From: Streptomyces sp. Edi2
Lineage (GTDB): Bacteria > Actinomycetota > Actinomycetes > Streptomycetales > Streptomycetaceae
DNA: 64,000 nt
Reading direction: 5' to 3'
NCBI RefSeq assembly: GCF_040253635.1
Contig: NZ_JBEJGX010000003.1
Coordinates: 7,217,501-7,281,500, forward strand
Part shown: positions 41,006-49,525 of the stretch, in pieces
Numbering within the stretch: position 1 is the first letter of the stretch
How the letters are laid out: each line of letters starts with the position of its first letter
Notes under the pieces: generated by a model
The model's input: only the letters and a program-made list of their open reading frames with translations
Database searches by the model: none
Told to the model about the DNA's origin: nothing
Made by a program: the position numbers and the translations under genes

Positions 41006-41751
41006 GCACCGCCCTGCCGCCCACGGCACCAACCGACCGGCACGACACCGTCACCTGGGGCGCGGACCCGTACGCCGATGCGCTGCGCCGCGGCCGTGGC
41101 CCGCTCTTTCTGCGGCGCAGCGACGGCTGGCTGCTGCCGCTGGAGGTCGAGCGCTGGTGCGCCCGGGCGGATGCCGCCGATCTGTCGGCGCTGCGCCGCT
41201 GCGAGGGCACCGTCCTCGACATCGGCTGCGGCCCCGGCCGGCTGGTTGCCGCGCTCGCCGCTCAGGGCCGGCGGGCGCTCGGCATCGACGTCAGTGCGGC
41301 CGCGGTGGCCCGGACCGCCGCGGCCGGCGGCTCCGCACTGCACCGCTCCGTCTTCGACTCCGTGCCGGAGGAGGGGAGTTGGGGCACCGCCCTGCTCCTC
41401 GACGGCAACATCGGCATCGGCGGCGAGCCGTACGCCCTGCTCACCCGTACTGCGGAACTGGTCGCCCGGCACGGTCTGCTGATCGTGGAGACCACCGCGG
41501 CGGACCTCGACGAGCAGGTCCAGGTCCGGGTGGAGCGGGGAGACCACCTCGGCCCCGGTGCCCGGCCCGCGCCGGGCGAGCCGTTCCCCTGGGCCCGGGT
41601 CGGCGCCCCCGCGCTGCTGCGCTACGCGGACGCCGCCGGCTGGACCCTCGTCGAACAGTGGACGGTCAGGGACCGGGCCGGTCAGACACCGGACGCCGAA
41701 CGCTGCTTCGTCTCGCTGCGCCGCCGGAGCGCCCCGCGCAGCCGCCGCTGA
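41002..41751 (+). CDS. Class I SAM-dependent methyltransferase
   Basis: A 249-residue cytoplasmic methyltransferase with SAM-binding motif VLDIGCGPGRLVAALAAQG, then GIDVSAAAVARTAA and a LLLDGNIGIGG motif. Coupled to DUF2064 by a 4-base overlap, so it likely acts on the same product. Its 3' 70 bases overlap the end of a membrane gene on the other strand. Substrate unknown. Confidence 0.87.
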   Translation: MSTALPPTAPTDRHDTVTWGADPYADALRRGRGPLFLRRSDGWLLPLEVERWCARADAADLSALRRCEGTVLDIGCGPGRLVAALAAQGRRALGIDVSAAAVARTAAAGGSALHRSVFDSVPEEGSWGTALLLDGNIGIGGEPYALLTRTAELVARHGLLIVETTAADLDEQVQVRVERGDHLGPGARPAPGEPFPWARVGAPALLRYADAAGWTLVEQWTVRDRAGQTPDAERCFVSLRRRSAPRSRR

Positions 41752-42290
41752 ACCGTACGGCCGAGCAGCCACAGGGCGGACAGCGCGCACAGCCCGGCGG
41801 TGACCAGCAGCCAGCGGTCCAGGAACTCCCCGCCGGGCAGCTGCGTCGTGGCCTCGTAGTGCGCGGCCGAGCCGCTGCCCGCCGAGCCGGCGATCAGCGG
41901 GAACCACACCAGCAGCAGCAATCCTGACAACGCGGCGGGCACCCGGACGTACGCGGTCCTGGCCCGGTGCGGCCCGCTCCCCGCCGTCCAGCGGACCACC
42001 ACGCGGTCGGCGAGCGCATACAACGGCAGCAGCACCAGATCGTGCAGCAGCGCCGCCCCGGCGAACCAGGCGAGCACCAGCGGCCACTGCCCGCCGGCCA
42101 GCAGCCGTACCCCGGCGTAGCCGGTGAGGGCGAACGAGGCGAGCATCAGCAGCAGATGCAGCGGCCCCTCGCCGTAGCGGCGGGGGAGGCGCAGCGCCCC
42201 GAGCGGCCGCCCAGCCCCGAGCGCCCGCCCCGCCCGTTCCCGCACGGCCTGCAGCTTCCCGTGCACCATGACCCTGCCCCTCACCGTCAC
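41682..42290 (-). CDS. Small membrane protein coupled to the molybdoenzyme
   Basis: A 202-residue protein with four hydrophobic spans (LLLMLASFALTGYAGVRLL, LVLAWFAGAALLHDLVLLP, ALSGLLLLVWFPLIAGSAG, WLLVTAGLCALSALWLLG). The GTG at 42290 overlaps the molybdoenzyme stop (GTGA); an ATG at 42269 is an alternative start. No recognised family; by position it may help anchor or assemble the molybdoenzyme. Overlaps the methyltransferase 3' end by 70 bases. Confidence 0.72.
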   Translation of the reverse strand: MTVRGRVMVHGKLQAVRERAGRALGAGRPLGALRLPRRYGEGPLHLLLMLASFALTGYAGVRLLAGGQWPLVLAWFAGAALLHDLVLLPLYALADRVVVRWTAGSGPHRARTAYVRVPAALSGLLLLVWFPLIAGSAGSGSAAHYEATTQLPGGEFLDRWLLVTAGLCALSALWLLGRTVQRRLRGALRRRSETKQRSASGV

Positions 42291-43600
42291 CACTCCCCGA
42301 ACGTCAGCCGTGCCACCCACTTGGTCTGGAGCACCCCGGGAGCCGCCGGGACGATGATCCGCGCCGGATAGCCATGGTCGGCGGACAGCTCGGCGCCACC
42401 CACCCGCAGCGCGAGCAGCGATGACGGATCCCGCACCTGGTTGTCGCGCAGTGCGGCCCGGCGGAACGCGCCGTGCAGCTGAAGCGACTCCACCAGCACA
42501 CCGGGAGGCCGTTCACCGAGCCCCACCAGCGCGGCGAGGTCCCGCAGCCGCACCCCGCTCCACTGCTGATCGCCCGTCGACCAGCCCTCGACACAGGCGA
42601 TCGGCAGCGCCGCCGTCTGCTGGGGCAGCGCCAGCAGCTCGGCGCGGCCGAGCCGCACCCGCCGCCCGCCACCCTCGATCGTCAACCGCCATTCGTCGCC
42701 CGTCTCCTGGGCTCTGATGCCCACGGCCGCGGCGGTCTTGTTGATCTGGAAGCCGTTCGGGCCGCTGCCCGGGTCCCGGCCCCCGTGCGGCGCCAGCAGG
42801 GCCGTCCGCCGCCACCATCCGCCGACGCTCTGCCCGGCGGTCGTCGTGAACAGCAGCAGCGAACCGGCGCCGACCAGGCCCAGCGCTCCCCGCCGGGTCA
42901 CCGTCGGCCGGTCCGGCCGGGCCGCCACCAGCCCGGTGTCATCGGCCGCCGGATCCGGGTCGGTGCGCTCGCGCAACGCCCGTACGGTCCGCGGCAGTCG
43001 CAGCACCACATGGACGGCGAACGCGCCCATGAACACCCACGCGCCGTAGAAGTGCAGCGGATAGAACGACCCGGGGAAGACGTACTCCAGCTGGATGTTG
43101 AGGATGCCGGTGACGAACTCGAAGAGCGCCCCGCCGACCAGCAACAGCAGGGAGAGCCTTTCCAGCGCATGGCCGGGGGACCGGGCGGGCGGCAGGGTGA
43201 AGAGCTTGGGGATCACCGACCACAACTTCGCCAGCAGCACGGGCACCAGCGCGATCCCGACGGTGACGTGCAGCCCCTGGGTGAGCCGGTAGAGCCAGGT
43301 GGGGCCGGTCGGCCAGCTGAAGAGGTAGAAGCCCAGCAGGCCCTTGCCGGGCGTCTTGTCGTTGACTCCGCCGCCCAGGTCCGGGTTGTACGCGGCGTAC
43401 GACAGCAGGCCGGTCACGAACAGCAGCGTGATCCCGGCCAGCAGGACCACGCCGAGCAGCGCGGTCAGCCGCGGTCCGCGCAGCGGACTGCGCCAGACGG
43501 ACGGCGCCGGGGACGGGGAAGGGGACGGGGAAGCGGAGAGGGAGGAGGAAGGAGAAGAGGCGGGAGGGCCGGAGAAAGGGCGCGGGGGAGGGGCACTCAT
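42287..43600 (-). CDS. Fused membrane cytochrome-like and molybdopterin oxidoreductase protein
   Basis: A 437-residue protein. Residues about 40-205 carry four or five spans with histidines H111, H183 and H197 placed like heme ligands in b-type cytochromes (YedZ/DUF4405-like). Residues 233-255 look like a Tat-type signal-anchor (TRRGALGLVGAGSLLL). The last 170 residues are a sulfite-oxidase-fold domain with the molybdenum-binding cysteine C336 (IACVEGWSTG) and C-terminal HGYPARIIVPAAPGVLQTKW. This combines the MsrQ/MsrP-type reductase pair in one chain. Ser/Pro-rich N-terminus. Substrate unknown, possibly oxidised methionine. Confidence 0.82.
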   Translation of the reverse strand: MSAPPPRPFSGPPASSPSSSLSASPSPSPSPAPSVWRSPLRGPRLTALLGVVLLAGITLLFVTGLLSYAAYNPDLGGGVNDKTPGKGLLGFYLFSWPTGPTWLYRLTQGLHVTVGIALVPVLLAKLWSVIPKLFTLPPARSPGHALERLSLLLLVGGALFEFVTGILNIQLEYVFPGSFYPLHFYGAWVFMGAFAVHVVLRLPRTVRALRERTDPDPAADDTGLVAARPDRPTVTRRGALGLVGAGSLLLFTTTAGQSVGGWWRRTALLAPHGGRDPGSGPNGFQINKTAAAVGIRAQETGDEWRLTIEGGGRRVRLGRAELLALPQQTAALPIACVEGWSTGDQQWSGVRLRDLAALVGLGERPPGVLVESLQLHGAFRRAALRDNQVRDPSSLLALRVGGAELSADHGYPARIIVPAAPGVLQTKWVARLTFGEW

Positions 43601-43835
43601 ATGTGTGTCCTTGGCGATTGGCGCGGCGCGGTCCGCCGCCTGGCCGGTCCGGCGCTCGGGGCCGGAGGGGCGTGGCTTCGACGGTATGCCGCGAGGGGGG
43701 CGCCGGACGGGCCGTGACGCATGACGAAACTCTGACGTCGCGGGGCAGAGCGTCCTTCGCCGGCCGGGGCCGGGAGAAATCTGACGGAACGATGACGCCA
43801 ATGCCGCCGTACGGCCGTTGCCGCCGAACGGCGCC

Positions 43836-43841
43836 TAGCGT
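43836..43841 (+). promoter_or_regulatory. Leaderless -10-like box of the GT-C-like gene
   Basis: TAGCGT ends six bases before GTG 43848, the same spacing as before the lacI-type gene (9885) and close to that of the epimerase gene (38351). Confidence 0.5.
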
Positions 43842-43847
43842 GCCGCT

Positions 43848-45329
43848 GTGACCTCCCGTGCGACCCCCCGTCCGGCCTCGCCGCCGGTCTCCCGTCCGTC
43901 CGACCGTCCGGCCCCCGAAGGCCCTGCCGCGGAACGCACCGCGCGCCGCCGCGATCTGCTGGCCGTCGCGGGCGCCGCCCTCCTTGTCGCGGTGGCCGCG
44001 CTGGTCGGTACCGTCATCGAGCGCGCCAACGGCAGTCTGCATGTCAACTGGCCCCCGCTGTACGCCTCGTGGTTCCCTCACCTGGGTCCCGGCACCCCCG
44101 CCGCCCTGGCGGTCGCCGTCGTGGTGATCGTCCACGGGCCTTCCCTGGCGGCCCGGTTGTCCTGGCGCCGGCTCGTCGTGTCGGGCTGGGTCGCCGCCCT
44201 GGCCTGGACGGGGGCGCTGGCGCTGATAGACGGCTGGCGCACCGGTATCGCCGGCCGGCTCACCACCGCCTACGAATACCTGACCGTCATCCGCCGCTTC
44301 GACGATGCGGGGCCGGCGCTGCGCGACTTCACCCACCACATCCTCAACAACGCGCCGGACCACTGGCCCGCCCATGTCGCCGGGCACCCACCGGCCGCCG
44401 TCCTCACCTTCGTCGGCCTGGACCGCATCGGTCTGGGCGGTGGCGCCTGGGCCGGCATCTGGTGCATCACCGTCGGCACCTCCGCCGTGGCCGCGGTCCT
44501 CATCGCGCTGCGCGCCCTCACCGACGAGCCGACCGCCCGCCGGGCCGCGCCGTTCCTCGTGCTGACCCCGGCCGCCGTCTGGGTGGGCACCTCGGCGGAC
44601 GGCTACTTCGCGGCCGTCGCCGCCTGGTCCCTGGCGCTCCTCGCCCTCGCCGCCACCCACCCCACGCTCCGCCGGCGACCGCCGGGAGGCGCCCCCGTCC
44701 CGGCTGCCCCCGTCCCGGCCGCCGCCGCCCTCGCCTCCGGGCTCCTCCTCGGCCTGACCTGCTATCTCTCCTACGGCCTCACCCTGATCGCCCTGATCGC
44801 CGCGGCGATCCTGCTGCTCACCCGCACCGCACGGCCGCTGCCCTTCCTGGCGGCCGGGGCGCTGGCCGTCGCGGCCGTCTTCACCCTCGCCGGATTCCGC
44901 TGGTGGGAGGGGTACGAGCTGCTGGTCGAGCGCTACTACCAGGGCGCCGCCGCGGTCCGCCCGTACGCCTACTGGGTGTGGGGCAATCTCGCCTGCACCG
45001 TCTTGATCACCGGCCCGGCGACGGTGGCAGCTCTGCGCCGCACCCTCACCGCGGCCCCCACCGCCCTGCGGGGCCTCGGCCCGTCCGCCGGACCACTGCG
45101 TGCGCCCACCGCCAGGCTGGCCGTCCTCATGGCGGCCGTACTGCTGGCCGTGCTGACCGCCGACCTCTCAGGGATGAGCAAGGCGGAGACCGAACGCATC
45201 TGGCTGCCGTTCGCCGTCTGGCTGCCGGCCGCCTGCGCGCTGCTCCCCACGGCCCGGCACCGCCGCTGGCTGGCCGCCCAGGCGGTACTGGCACTGCTGA
45301 TCAACCACCTTCTGTACACCGGGTGGTGA
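43848..45329 (+). CDS. GT-C-like polytopic membrane protein
   Basis: A 493-residue protein with about 11-12 spans and long extracytoplasmic loops, in the style of mannosyl/arabinosyl GT-C transferases. N-terminal 30 residues are Pro-rich. A loop with FDDAGPALRDFTHHILNNAPDH-type acidic and histidine residues between TM2 and TM3 could be catalytic; GT-C enzymes use polyprenyl-phosphate sugars. This fits the GT2 in the same cluster, but no specific substrate is known. Divergent from the molybdoenzyme gene. Confidence 0.75.
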   Translation: MTSRATPRPASPPVSRPSDRPAPEGPAAERTARRRDLLAVAGAALLVAVAALVGTVIERANGSLHVNWPPLYASWFPHLGPGTPAALAVAVVVIVHGPSLAARLSWRRLVVSGWVAALAWTGALALIDGWRTGIAGRLTTAYEYLTVIRRFDDAGPALRDFTHHILNNAPDHWPAHVAGHPPAAVLTFVGLDRIGLGGGAWAGIWCITVGTSAVAAVLIALRALTDEPTARRAAPFLVLTPAAVWVGTSADGYFAAVAAWSLALLALAATHPTLRRRPPGGAPVPAAPVPAAAALASGLLLGLTCYLSYGLTLIALIAAAILLLTRTARPLPFLAAGALAVAAVFTLAGFRWWEGYELLVERYYQGAAAVRPYAYWVWGNLACTVLITGPATVAALRRTLTAAPTALRGLGPSAGPLRAPTARLAVLMAAVLLAVLTADLSGMSKAETERIWLPFAVWLPAACALLPTARHRRWLAAQAVLALLINHLLYTGW

Positions 45330-45355
45330 CGGCTCATCAGCAATATGAGGCAGGG

Positions 45356-45613
45356 TCAGGCGAGGTAGGGGCGGGTCGAGTTGACCCGGCCGGGGCGCAG
45401 GATGCGGATCGGGCCGAGATTGCACGACGGGCAGTCGGTCAGGGTCAGCGGGGAGCGGACCCGGGCACCCCTGGCGAAGTAGTCGGCGCGCCGGTGGCCG
45501 GCCAGATCCGTGGTGTGCCGGATCTCGTACTCCTCCTCCCAGCCGTATCCGCAGTGCAGACAGACGAAGGAATAGGCCTCGTGAACCGTCTCGGTGTCCC
45601 GTTCCATGGTCAT
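45356..45613 (-). CDS. Small zinc-ribbon protein
   Basis: An 85-residue protein with C18-x2-C21 (VCLHCGYGW) and C61-x2-C64 (DCPSCN), a zinc ribbon. The ATG at 45613 has GAGAGGG upstream. Found alone; no function is recognised. It converges with the GT-C-like gene. Confidence 0.75.
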   Translation of the reverse strand: MTMERDTETVHEAYSFVCLHCGYGWEEEYEIRHTTDLAGHRRADYFARGARVRSPLTLTDCPSCNLGPIRILRPGRVNSTRPYLA

Positions 45614-45777
45614 CACGCCCTCTCGGGCCCGCCGCGCCCGCGCCGGGCCGCATGCATGCCGCACTTCCCATTATTGCGCTCTGCAGGGGGGTTCGCGGGG
45701 GCGGATTTCCGGGCCCCCGATGACCATGGGCAGGGCCCGCCACCAGGCACGATGCTCCGGGCGGGGAGAAAGGCGCC

Positions 45778-46004
45778 ATGGGGCACGACGCGCAGCGCGC
45801 ACCGCGGCAGGCCGGGGCGTCCGCGCCCGGCGGCGATCTCGATCACGACGTCGAGGAGGTCATCGCCGGGGTGCTGACCGCCCCCGGCTGCCGGCCGCCC
45901 AGCGCGCCGGGCTCATCGACTCGTTGCGGGCCCTCACCGATGCGGCGGGGGAGCCTCCGGTGGCGCCGCGACCGGCGCCGCCGCCCCAAGCGCCCGCTCC
46001 CTGA
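45778..46004 (+). pseudogene. MarR-family regulator remnant (internal deletion and frameshift)
   Basis: Begins MGHDAQRAPRQAG...DLDHDVEEVIAGVLTA, which looks like the first helix of a MarR protein, and continues in a shifted frame with LPAAQRAGLIDSLRALTDAAGEPP, resembling the MarR C-terminal helix, stopping at 46004. The central winged helix is missing, so it would be non-functional. MarR assignment is tentative because both ends are short. Its 3' end overlaps the serine hydrolase gene end. Confidence 0.5.
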
Positions 46005-47211
46005 GGCGTCCTGCGCCGGGCCGCCGGGTCTGCGCCAAGGCCTGGTACACCGCCCGGACCAGGCCGCGGTTGCGCGGGTCGTCGCCGGTCGTGCCACCGC
46101 CGTACTTGTTCATGGTGTACGCGAAGGACAGCCGGTTCTCCGGATCCGCGAAGGCGTACGAGCCGCCCGCGCCACCGTGCCCGAACGCCCCGGGGTTGGG
46201 CCCCGCCTGGCCCAGGTGGTTGAGCATGTAGCCCAGGCCCCAGCGGTGTTCGTGGCCCGCGGGGGCGAGCGCGTCGATCGTCAGATCACGTTCGCCCGGC
46301 AGGCTCTGCGACCGCCGCATCGCTTCCAGGGTGCCGGGCCCGACGAGCGTGCCGCCCGCCAGCGCCCCGTAGACGGTCGCCAGCCCGTGGGCGCTGGCGT
46401 GAGCATTGCCCGCCGGGATCTCGGCCGACCGGTAGGCGGCGCTGTTGACGTCGCCGGTGGGGATGGACATCAGCGCCAGCATCACCACGGCGAGCGGATG
46501 GTCGGCGAGCGTGTGGAACGGTGGCTTCGGTACGCCGGGAAACTGCGCGGCGATCCGTGCCTCGTCCAGCCGTCCGACCATGTCCGCGCAGCGGGCGTGC
46601 TCCTCCGCGGGGGTGCCGATGAACACCCTCGCGCCCAGCGGCCCGGTGATCTCGCTGCGCAGGAACGCGCCGAGGGACTGCCCGGTGATCCGCCGTACGA
46701 CCTCGCCCACCAGGTATCCGAAGGTCACCGCGTGGTAGCCCTGCGCGGTGCCCGGCTCCCACCACGGCGGGGTCGCGGCCAGGGCGGCGCACACCCGGTC
46801 CCAGTCGTAGGCGCACCCCTCGGGGAGCGGCACACGGGGCGCGATCAGACCGGCGCGGTGGCTGAGCAGCCAGCGGACGGGGATGTCCTGCTTGCCGGCC
46901 TGCCCGAACTCGGGCCAGTACCGGACCACCGGCGCGTCGAGGTCCAACTCGCCCCGGTCCACGAGGAGATGGGCGCACAGCGCGGTCATTCCCTTGGACG
47001 TCGAGTAGACATTCACCAGGGTGTCGTGCTCCCAGGCGCGGGTCCCGGCGGCGTCCGCACGGCCGCCCCACAGATCGACCACCGCCTCGCCCTCCACGGT
47101 CACCGTGACCGCCGCGCCGACATCGCCGTGCTCGCGGAAGTTTTGCTCGAACGCTTCCCGTACGCCGGTGAAGCCCGGTGCGCAGTGGCCGTCGACGGTG
47201 GCTGGTCCCAC
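45934..47211 (-). CDS. Beta-lactamase-family serine hydrolase (class C / EstB-like)
   Basis: A 425-residue enzyme of the class C beta-lactamase/esterase group, with S70-T-S-K73 (VYSTSKGMTAL) as nucleophile motif and Y159 (GYHAVTFGY). No signal peptide is visible, so likely cytoplasmic esterase or peptidase. GGAGAG precedes the GTG at 47211. The extended C-terminus (Ala/Pro-rich, residues 395-425) overlaps a MarR remnant on the other strand. Confidence 0.88.
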   Translation of the reverse strand: MGPATVDGHCAPGFTGVREAFEQNFREHGDVGAAVTVTVEGEAVVDLWGGRADAAGTRAWEHDTLVNVYSTSKGMTALCAHLLVDRGELDLDAPVVRYWPEFGQAGKQDIPVRWLLSHRAGLIAPRVPLPEGCAYDWDRVCAALAATPPWWEPGTAQGYHAVTFGYLVGEVVRRITGQSLGAFLRSEITGPLGARVFIGTPAEEHARCADMVGRLDEARIAAQFPGVPKPPFHTLADHPLAVVMLALMSIPTGDVNSAAYRSAEIPAGNAHASAHGLATVYGALAGGTLVGPGTLEAMRRSQSLPGERDLTIDALAPAGHEHRWGLGYMLNHLGQAGPNPGAFGHGGAGGSYAFADPENRLSFAYTMNKYGGGTTGDDPRNRGLVRAVYQALAQTRRPGAGRLRERALGAAAPVAAPPEAPPPHR

Positions 47212-47524
47212 GGTGGCTCTCCTCGCGTCGTCCGAGTGCGGTCATCCCGTACGTCCGTACGGACATGCGTCCGTACGGGCGTGTGGCGTCTACCGGATGA
47301 TCCGTCCGGGCCGATGCCCGTGGCAACTATGTGGGTCCGGACGGCTCAGCGGCGCGTGTCCGGATTCCGCCCCTGCCCCCGCCGCCGTACGGCCGGTGCC
47401 GGGCCGGGTGGTGGCGCCCGTCCTGCCCCCGGCCCTTGCGGTTCTCCGGTCGCACACAGCGGTCCGTGGGGCGAGCCTGGAAGCGTTCCGCTCCCGGAGG
47501 ACGGCCGCAGAGGAAGGTCCCACA
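47212..47524. other. Divergent intergenic region with CCGTACGG palindromes
   Basis: Contains GTCCGTACGGAC, a perfect 12-bp palindrome at 47253-47264, within 8-bp arms CCCGTACG (47246-47253) and CGTACGGG (47272-47279). They lie 35-68 bases upstream of the serine hydrolase start and likely serve as an operator. Confidence 0.5.
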
Positions 47525-47908
47525 GTGAACAGCGCGAAACCGGCAGGCACACAGCATGTATCGGCCGAGGTGGTGGTGGAACTGGAGAGCTGCGCGACGC
47601 AGGACGCGCATGCCGTCTTCAGCGCACTGCGCACCTCCTTCACCTCCGACCGGGCCGCGGACGACGTACCCGAGGAGGTCGCCGGGCCGGGCTCGACCGT
47701 GTGGACCTCGACCTTCGACGTGAGCGACCGCAAGTCCGCGGCCGAGCCCCGCCGGCTGACCGCCCCCGTCCTGGTCAGCCTCCAGGGCGGCTACTGGGCC
47801 GTCGACGAGCTGTGCAAGGGCCTGGAGTCCGCGTTCGCGGTACACGTCCTCGGCACGGCGGCCGGCGATCAGGAGAAGGAAGTCGAGCTGCGGCTGGAGA
47901 CCCGCTAG
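47525..47908 (+). CDS. Uncharacterised 127-residue protein
   Basis: A soluble acidic protein, no signal peptide. GAGGAAGG precedes the GTG at 47525 by about eight bases. The pattern TWTSTFDVSDRKSA and WAVDELCKGLESAF has no known domain that I recognise. Codon bias matches the genome, so it is likely real. Followed at a distance by the anti-sigma-type kinase gene, and not obviously in an operon. Confidence 0.72.
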   Translation: MNSAKPAGTQHVSAEVVVELESCATQDAHAVFSALRTSFTSDRAADDVPEEVAGPGSTVWTSTFDVSDRKSAAEPRRLTAPVLVSLQGGYWAVDELCKGLESAFAVHVLGTAAGDQEKEVELRLETR

Positions 47909-48127
47909 GGGGTGTTGGTGCGGCCGATTGCGTGACGTCCCGCTCACCCCGGACAGGGCCCTGATCCGGCGGGGGACCGGCCGGGGCGGAGCCGTGTCCC
48001 GGGGGCTCGGGCGGCCCGTGATCTGTTGCGGAACCCGCCCCGCGGGGTCACCATGACTAATGACCCATACGTGATAAATGCTCACTCTTCGTGTTTCGGG
48101 GTTCGTTGGTCCAACGAGGTGAAGGGC

Positions 48128-48724
48128 GTGAGCCTCGCGGTGAGGAGCCACGACATGACACTTCCCGGCGACCGGCACTACACGGTCGAACTGCATGCTT
48201 CGGCGGAGCGTGTGCCGCAGATCCGGCGGATCCTTGCCGCGCACCTGCGGTACTGGGATCTCGAACTGCATATCCCGCCCGTATGCCGGGGAGTGGCGGA
48301 ACTCCTGACCAATGTCCATCGCCATATCGGCCCGGACGCCCGGTGCGTCGTCGAACTCCGCTGGAGCGGCCGCCACCTCACGGCGTCGGTCGCCGACGAG
48401 GGGCCGCGGCTGCCGAAACTGCGCTCAGCGGCCGGCGGCGGGCTCGCCACAGTGGCGGCGCTCAGCGACAGTTGGGGCACCTGTGGTACCCCGGACGGCA
48501 AGGTCATCTGGTTCACCCGCCGGGTCGAGGCGACCCGCAAGTCCCGGCTGACCAGCCGCACTCCGCTGCGCAGCGTGCCCGACGCGAAGGGCCAGCCGGT
48601 GGTACCTCCGGCCGTACCGGTCGAGCCGCTCGTCGAGCCCGTACCCGAGGCTGCACCCGAGGCCGCCGCCGCGGCCGCCGCCGAGGCCGCCCCGGCATCG
48701 TCGTCCGGGGTGCTGGTCGTCTGA
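48128..48724 (+). CDS. ATP-binding anti-sigma/regulatory kinase (HATPase, RsbW-like)
   Basis: A 198-residue GHKL ATPase of the Streptomyces regulatory type: N-box ELLTNVHRHIG, G1 VADEGPRLP, and GGGLATVAALSDSWG. It lacks membrane spans and has an Ala/Pro/Glu-rich tail. Such proteins act as anti-sigma or anti-anti-sigma switch kinases. GTG 48128 was chosen since AT-rich DNA just upstream (TGATAAAT at about 48070) looks like a promoter; an alternative ATG at 48053 adds 25 residues. Confidence 0.8.
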   Translation: MSLAVRSHDMTLPGDRHYTVELHASAERVPQIRRILAAHLRYWDLELHIPPVCRGVAELLTNVHRHIGPDARCVVELRWSGRHLTASVADEGPRLPKLRSAAGGGLATVAALSDSWGTCGTPDGKVIWFTRRVEATRKSRLTSRTPLRSVPDAKGQPVVPPAVPVEPLVEPVPEAAPEAAAAAAAEAAPASSSGVLVV

Positions 48725-48924
48725 CGCACCTCTGGTTCCCCCTCGCCCGGCCCGCCACCGGCCCGCCGGTGAGGCACTGACGAGGCGCTGACGAGGCGCT
48801 GACTCCAGCCTCTGTCACGCCTCACGGGCGGGCCGCTATCCGTCCGCCCGGCCGCCGGCGGCGCGCGCCACGCCGGCGCCGTGGAGACCTCGCCGCCCGG
48901 AAGGCACCAGCGCCGCCCGGGCAC

Positions 48925-48988
48925 GGCGTTGCGCGGATAGGGCGCTGAGCGGGTACGGCGCTAAGCGGATACGACGCTGAGCGGGCAC
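48925..48988 (+). repeat. Four 16-bp degenerate tandem units
   Basis: Units GGCGTTGCGCGGATAG, GGCGCTGAGCGGGTAC, GGCGCTAAGCGGATAC and GACGCTGAGCGGGCAC. The core AGCGGATAC resembles the GCGGATAC repeats at 25780-25819, also 16 bases apart. Confidence 0.7.
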
Positions 48989-49057
48989 GACTGCTGCGCG
49001 GGCCCGGCGCTGCCCGGACACACCGCCCCGCACTCCTGCCGACACGGCAGTTGAGGA

Positions 49058-49100
49058 GTTCACCGGAGGTTCATCGGAGGCTCATCGGAGTTCACCGCCG
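49058..49100 (+). promoter_or_regulatory. PHO box (four PhoP direct-repeat units)
   Basis: Units GTTCACCGGAG, GTTCATCGGAG, GCTCATCGGAG and GTTCACCGCCG run head to tail with an 11-base period (the last overlapping by one). This matches the 11-nt GTTCA direct-repeat units bound by Streptomyces PhoP. It lies about 430 bases upstream of phospholipase C, the only plus-strand gene it could control. Confidence 0.72.
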
Positions 49101-49525
49101 TCGTACCGCCGTGCTGCCGTGCCACCCTGCGGTCGTGCCGTCGTCCTGCTCGCCTCCCGCCCCGCTCCGGGCGTTGCCCCGCCCCGCTCCAGGCCCCGCC
49201 CCGCCCCGCGTTGACCTGCCGTGAAGCCGCCCGGCGGACGTGCGGCCGCGCCTGCCCTCCTCGCGCGTCCGGGCCCCGGCCGCCGCCCCGCCCGCCGCAC
49301 CTCCGTGCCCGCATCCCCGCGGGATGCCCGCCCGCCCCGCACGACGAGGGAGTTCGCCGTGCGTACGGCGATGTGTCACACCTGGGACACCCCCCCTTCC
49401 CCGCGTGCCGTTGCTCTTGGAACACTCTGCTGACCCGGTTTCCTCACAGCTCCCGGTACCACCGCACAGCACCGAACCCATATCGCGAACGCCCCCCACA
49501 CACACGACATGAGGTCCCCATAGTC

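Larger units (their letters stand above)
48725..49525. other. Long intergenic region upstream of phospholipase C
   Basis: Eight hundred bases without a supported gene. It contains a four-unit 16-bp tandem repeat (48925-48988), a PHO-box-like array (49058-49100), and GC-rich low-complexity sequence (about 49140-49330). No clear RNA gene was seen. Confidence 0.5.

Noticed and set aside
38351..45329. Complete secondary-metabolite gene cluster
   Set aside because: No synthase core gene, regulator or resistance gene; only glycosylation-like enzymes.
48925..49100. CRISPR-like array
   Set aside because: Repeats are short, adjacent and without spacers; they fit binding sites and tandem duplication.
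49140..49330. Coding frames upstream of phospholipase C
   Set aside because: They run through GC-rich low-complexity DNA with no domain, and the Tat signal marks the true start at 49526.
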